Assembly: GCA_003427395.1 (NCBI GenBank) | Contig: BFEA01000188.1 | Coordinates: 2,314,603 to 2,337,575, forward strand | Source of the DNA: Chara braunii | Taxonomy: Eukaryota > Streptophyta > Charophyceae > Charales > Characeae | Reading direction: 5' to 3' | DNA length: 22,973 bases | Shown: positions 18,175-22,973 of the stretch, piece by piece | Numbering within the stretch: the stretch's first letter is position 1 | How the letters are laid out: each line of letters starts with the position of its first letter | Notes under the pieces: generated by a model | Databases searched by the model: none | What the model saw: only the letters and a program-made list of their open reading frames with translations | What the model was told of the DNA's origin: nothing | Made by a program: the position numbers and the translations under genes

Positions 18175-18490
18175 ATAATACAAGCCTGCTAATTGAGGCG
18201 TGAGGTCAAACCATATAGTACATTGAGTGGCTGACCTATTGGTTGATTGGTAATATAAGTCCATTGGTTGGCTTGTTGGAAAAGTACTGCTCATTGAATT
18301 AACTGTGTCTTTGGTTTGGGTAGATCAACCACTTCTTCGTTTGATTGGTTGGTTGGGTGGGTCAACCCTATTAGAAAAGGTAGGCGTGCAGCGTAGTAAG
18401 GTTAATCGGTAGCTGGAATTGATTCCGACTTTTTCTCGCCATTACTTAGTAGTACTGCCGTATTCAGTCTTGTCTTGTCCATCCCTCATC
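18175..18490 (+). other. Probable LINE 5' untranslated region
   Basis: This AT-rich sequence with repeated GATTGGTTG-like words leads into LINE ORF1. The exact 5' end of the element cannot be set because its target duplication lies beyond the window. Confidence 0.4.
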
Positions 18491-21400
18491 ATGGATGTGG
18501 GCTTTAGGCGAGCGAAAGGACCACGGTCCATAATCTTTTACCAAGGGGCCATGAGGCATGCCATGATGAGACAGTTAGGCCCTTCCCCATACGCCCGGCC
18601 AGATTTAACACCTACTAATCGGTTATTTGGTGGTCGATTAGGGAAACAGACGGGCTCTGGTCAGGGTGGCATTCTACATGTCAAAGCCTCATATTCGGCG
18701 GCGTTGGCTGGGGGGCAGACCACAGAACCATCCTCGCAGTTATCTATCACGAGCATTGAAGAATTCCCTGCTCTTGGTACACAAAATCCTCCGAATCCGC
18801 AGGCCGCTTCCGGGGCTAATCTTCAGCCTGGCGACGATATGGTGATAGCTGAGAGTACTATTAAAGATACGAGTATGAGGGATGGCGAAGATGACACTTC
18901 ATCAGAGGAGGGGGATAGGGATGATGAGATTCTCACAGAAGAAGAACGCATGATGGAGAAAATTCACGACATTCTGTCAAAGGACAATCAAAAACAGAAG
19001 TGCATTGCTGATTGCTCGAATCTGTCATCATCCATCAATAGTCAGAGACAAGAGATTCACAATGGGCTGAATAGGCAGAAAAAACCATCCAAAGATGCTA
19101 ATCCGCCATCATGGGCTCAAAAGGTAAGGGAAACAGTCCAAAATAGAACACTGGATATACTCCGGCCCTCAGTTGATTCCACCGGTTCTCAGGATGAGAA
19201 ACTGAAAGTCCCTCTCAGAAATCTGTCTTCTGCTCGAGCGTATTTCCTTTCTTTATTCCTCCTTCCCTCGGAACAGCAGGTAATAGATCAAGGAGGTCGG
19301 AAAACGCTAATGAAGTCCTATCCGACTGAAAAAGTAGCACAGCGTGATTTGGTCAATACCAAGCATGCTAGTAATTGGATTTTTTATGATGCTGCTGCTA
19401 ATAGGTCGGTTAATGACAAAATTAAATTCATCTGTAAAAAGTTGGAGTCACTTAGGGATGGTCCGGAAGGGGTAGCTGAGTTTTTCTTAATCCAACCAGT
19501 TACCCCTACTGTTTTTACTATCCTTAGTCTGTTTAATAAGGATAAAGTTCATATTGACTCGTGGAAGAAAATGATTTGGGATAGGTCTGAAGTCCGAATT
19601 TAACCCTGGTTGCCAAAGAAAGTTGGGCCAGAGGAAAAAAGGGAACAAATGATGAGGGATTTTTATTGGGTCGAATTCAGACATATTCCAATAGAGATTC
19701 AGGCGGCATTTATCTACGACTTCGGCCAACAGTATAGGATTGTGGACTTTATTAATCCGCTTCCTTCATACGTTGCAAAGAGAGATGATTATTTAATGCT
19801 AGCACTCGATCTTCCTAAGGAGCAACTCTTCTCAATGGATGACATCATCCCATTCAAAATGGGAGGGAAGGTACACCAGATTCACACGGCCCACAAATTT
19901 AGGCCGTGGTGTTTCAAGTGTAAATCGTACGGTCACCTTCACAAGGACTTTGCGTGCTCCCTCTATCCCCAACACGCGGTTCCTCCGGAAAAGCGCCTCC
20001 AACGGGATCCCAAAAGACCCAATAAATGGATCCCCGCGGTCCCGGGCCACGAAGGGTGGGTACATCACTCTGATACTAACCAGGCAGGCCAACCGGTCGG
20101 GTGAATTTGGGAAGGGAGAAGTGATTTTCACAAATCTCTCAGGCCTCCACAGGATTGGCTCCCACCCTCTCTTCCCTCAATGCAGATTGTCCCCACTGAT
20201 AAGGCCTTGGACTCTGACCCTAAAGGCACAAAGGTTCCCGGTCTGTGGTCCAAAAGGAAGCCCACCCATGTTCCTGACAGTTTTGGTTCGCAGGATTTGG
20301 CCAACTCATCAAGAGGAAGCTCAGACGTAAATGGTAGACCTCATAATCCTAAGGACATGGCGTCCTTCTCCAGGAATAGTTTGGATCTCTCGATGGAACC
20401 AAGAGCAGCGGATTATATCCATAAAGAGGTTGCAGAGTGGAGGGTAGTGAAGAAAAAAGGCATCGCTCAGAAAAGCGGCCCGATGGAGGACGGTAGTAAA
20501 GAATACCCACAGGAAGCTTTGCACGACGAGAGGATAGTAGTGTCTGCAGATTCTGAGTTGGATTCCACTCCGATGGAAATCGATCCTCTTAGCATTGCCT
20601 TTGGAACAGATTTAATGGACATCGAAGTTATTCAGGTCTGTGCCCCCCCACCTCCTTTTCTCCTGAGTAGTCAGTTTGGTTCCGACATCGTAGTGGATAC
20701 TAATACCAAGATCCTGTCAATAGCTGACTGGTTATTATGCAACCTCAAATCACAGTACCCCAGTTTGGATGTATCCCACTGGCCATGTGTTTTAGAGAAT
20801 CTCCTCGCAATGTTGGGTGGTAGTAAGAGTTCGATCTCATTTCTGGAGCACAATCAACCACATGTAATTTCATGGGAAAATATTTGTGCTAATTTATTGG
20901 CATTAGTTTCGGCTAGATTCATAGATCCAACGCATATTGCTCGTCCTCTCTTGGTCACTTCGGAGAATAAGGATAACCAATCTTACCTGGAAAGCTCGTT
21001 GATAGCCCAGGATTTCGCTGTTGCAGTATGCGAAAATAAAGATGTGAAAGCAGACCAGAATGAACCCCCGATATCCACAGGGGTGGCCCAGGTGGATTCA
21101 TCCCACCACCACTGTACTCTCGACTTTCATTCTACTAACGATGTTCACAGCCAAAACACTCACTCCGGAGTTTTGCTTACTGTCTAAGTACTCATGCCAA
21201 ATGCCCAAGGATCTAATGAGTCAGCCAGCAATGGTAGGGCAGAGATAGCAGAATCCAGCGAAGGTTCAGATCATCTTGTTGATGTTCAGAACCAGGCTCT
21301 AAAGCACATCTCTGGGGATATTGGCCAATCAGATTTCCAATTAATTATTTCTGATGTAACTGGGGGGAAAAAAAAATTACAAATAAAAAATAATAAATCC

Positions 21401-22297
21401 CAGGAGACAACCAGACGTAGCCAGGGACTGATTGAGTGGGACCCCGGGTCCACTGATTCTCAGGCTTGTTACTCAGCCCAGATAATTAGCACTGGCCACT
21501 CTGGGGTGTCAGATGACAAAGTTGTTGTCTCAGGCTCAGTCGACCGGAGTACTGTCTGTGCGTCTCAGGCTGACCAGGATTCCGCCCCTCTTTCTGAGGA
21601 GAAAACCACTACTTCTCACAATCTGATGAATGACAGAATAGATAAGGAGGATGGATCCTCCAAGGTGGTAGATCTCACGGAGGACCTCCCCAATCATCTT
21701 TCGTAGGAGGCAAGCCTACAGGAGGAAAATTCAGAAGGCGGTAGAGTAGAAGAATCAGATAGTTTATTTCAGTCTTCGATAGTACTTGCAGATATGAAAC
21801 TCATTACGAAAAGACAGAAACTCAAACACAGACTGACAAAAGGCTAGCATTCTCTTTCTCTAACCAAAATAGGCATTGCCTTCGTGCCAGTGAGGTATAA
21901 GGAGGGGGTGTGGGAAGTAGGTCTTTCCATTCCGGAAAATGCTGTGTATGGGGAAGTCACGATACTAGGTACCCCTTTCCTAGACAAACCAAAGAAGGCA
22001 TTAATCATCAAGTTTATTTCTGATAACTTGCCGCAAGGAATTTCCGCGATTTTTTATTTGTCTGAAGGGGAAAAGAGACTTGCAGAAATGGATGTATATT
22101 TAAAATTTGATGGTGGTAAACATGTTGAGCTGAAGTGGTTCAACCAAGATCTTCTCAATGATCTTCAACTCTTGAAGGTGAAAGCGAGTGGATTCTGGTC
22201 GGAGACCGACGTTAGTACTCTTTTGGTCCGTCTTCTAAGCCATCACAGCTTAGCACCAGAAGGCCTGATGGACCAGGCTATTTGGTCAACATGTTAA
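18491..22297 (+). pseudogene. LINE ORF1: gag-like RNA-binding protein with CCHC knuckle and long C-terminal extension, five in-frame stops
   Basis: ATG 18491 opens a single frame of about 1,269 codons to TAA 22295-22297. Order: a basic N-terminus; an acidic Ser/Glu-rich linker (DTSSEEGDRDDEILTEEE); a region like the DUF4283-type ORF1 domain of plant L1 elements; a C-X2-C-X4-H-X6-C knuckle (19910-19957); a long Ser-rich stretch; and a compact-looking C-terminal part (about 21860-22290) with alternating hydrophobic residues. Stops interrupt at 19601-19603 (TAA), 20102-20104 (TGA), 21185-21187 (TAA), 21704-21706 (TAG) and 21845-21847 (TAG), yet the frame never shifts. ORF1 proteins coat LINE RNA. 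The length and the tail after the knuckle are unusual. Stops at Gln/Arg-compatible positions suggest deamination, not deletion. Confidence 0.85.
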
Positions 22298-22362
22298 AAC
22301 CCCCCTTTTACAAGTTTATATCCTTTTAAAAGTATTTGTTGGTTATAATGTAAAACTTGAGG

Positions 22363-22973
22363 ATGGATAGGTTCTAGGCTATTGATAGCCTGTATAATAA
22401 GGATAAAACTTGGAAGGAGACTAAAAGACATGCAAATCTAGATCTGAGGTACTTAAACGTTAATGGTCTTGCCTCGACCAAATTTGAAAAAAAACAAGCT
22501 ATTTTTGATCAATTAAAAGGAATAGGGGGGAGGGAATGGCCTGACATTATATGCATTCAAGAGACCCATCTCATGGATAATGAGACTCACAATTACTCCC
22601 ATAATCAGATCTGGCCCCACAAATCATTCAGAGCTCACGCACCTCGTCCAGAGAGTGTTGGAGTGGCGATATGGATTCCACCTGATTCTAGGGCAGATCC
22701 AATTTATTAGGAGGTGGACAAGGATGAAGGTAGGTGGGCTTATATTCTAGCAATGTTTGATTTGGAGATTGTGATTGTCCTCTGTGTTTATGGTCATAAC
22801 GACGTAAATAATCAGCAACAATTCTTTGAATCCCTTATCCCCAAACTACCAGTTGGCATTCCTATGATTATTGCCGGTGATTTCAACGCAGCCCCGGATC
22901 GCAATCTCGATCGTTGGCGTATTCCACACCCATGCCCAACCTATGTGGAGGCAGATGAAGTTTTGATCTCAAA
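22363..22973 (+). pseudogene. LINE ORF2 N-terminus: apurinic/apyrimidinic-type endonuclease, runs off window
   Basis: This is a different frame from ORF1, starting 65 bases after its stop. ATG 22363 is the likely start; codon 5 is TAG (22375-22377), and another TAG lies at 22708-22710. Motifs of the exonuclease-endonuclease-phosphatase fold appear in order: RYLNVNGLAS with the metal-site Asn, IICIQETH with the catalytic Glu (22558-22569), a Tyr-Gly motif (VYGHNDV), and IIAGDFNAAPD with Asp and Asn (GDFN at 22876-22887). The enzyme nicks target DNA to prime reverse transcription. The SDH end of the domain and the reverse transcriptase lie beyond 22973. There is no frameshift in the visible part. 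Confidence 0.92.

Noticed and set aside
18491-22973. Non-standard genetic code (TAA/TAG read as Gln, as in some green algae)
   Set aside because: One of the LINE stops is TGA, the gypsy pol has several TGA stops as well as frameshifts, and natural ORF ends use TAA next to the expected signals. Decay explains all of it more simply.

Overview
The window is repeat-dominated nuclear DNA of a eukaryote. The best guess is a streptophyte, either a plant or a charophyte alga. The reasons are a Ty3/gypsy chromovirus with a plant-type initiator-tRNA-Met primer site, an L1-like LINE with a CCHC gag-like ORF1, and a retroposed U2 snRNA fragment. I see no convincing host protein-coding gene. The species cannot be fixed from the sequence.

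Layout. (1) Positions 1-9185 hold a nearly complete Ty3/gypsy retrotransposon on the minus strand. Read on its own strand, it runs: 5' LTR (7763-9185), primer binding site (7748-7759), an AT-rich leader with a CAAT microsatellite, gag, a candidate -1 frameshift signal at the gag stop, protease, reverse transcriptase/RNase H, integrase with a degraded chromodomain, polypurine tract (1181-1190) and 3' LTR (1-1180, cut by the window start). It is dead: frame breaks, stops, a lost RT catalytic Asp and a broken zinc knuckle. (2) Positions 9186-10551 are non-coding, with diverged direct repeats, and end in a 235-base gap. (3) Positions 10787-11195 are a 36-bp minisatellite with nested palindromes, then GC-rich islands set between poly-T and poly-A. 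(4) Positions 11278-18490 are a graveyard of short remnants: a LINE ORF2 C-terminus, two homologous fragments carrying a PTNR motif, two TTAA-bounded inverted-repeat candidates, an almost tail-only retroposon insertion, a long palindrome, a U2 retropseudogene with target-site duplication, and microsatellites. (5) Positions 18491-22973 are the 5' part of a full-size LINE on the plus strand. Its very long ORF1 (about 1,269 codons) is interrupted only by stop codons and never by a frameshift. An apurinic-endonuclease ORF2 follows and runs off the window.

How the parts relate. The LINE class supplies the enzymology (nicking endonuclease plus target-primed reverse transcription) that explains the U2 copy and the poly-T insertion, although no particular element can be named as the source. 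Most lesions that can be polarised in both large elements fit C-to-T or G-to-A change, as expected from deamination of methylated, silenced DNA. The single N at 8005 lies between two identical 95-bp copies and is an assembly seam, not biology. The most interesting items are the gag-pro frameshift signal, the oversized LINE ORF1 with an extra C-terminal domain, the U2 retropseudogene, and the palindromic minisatellite.
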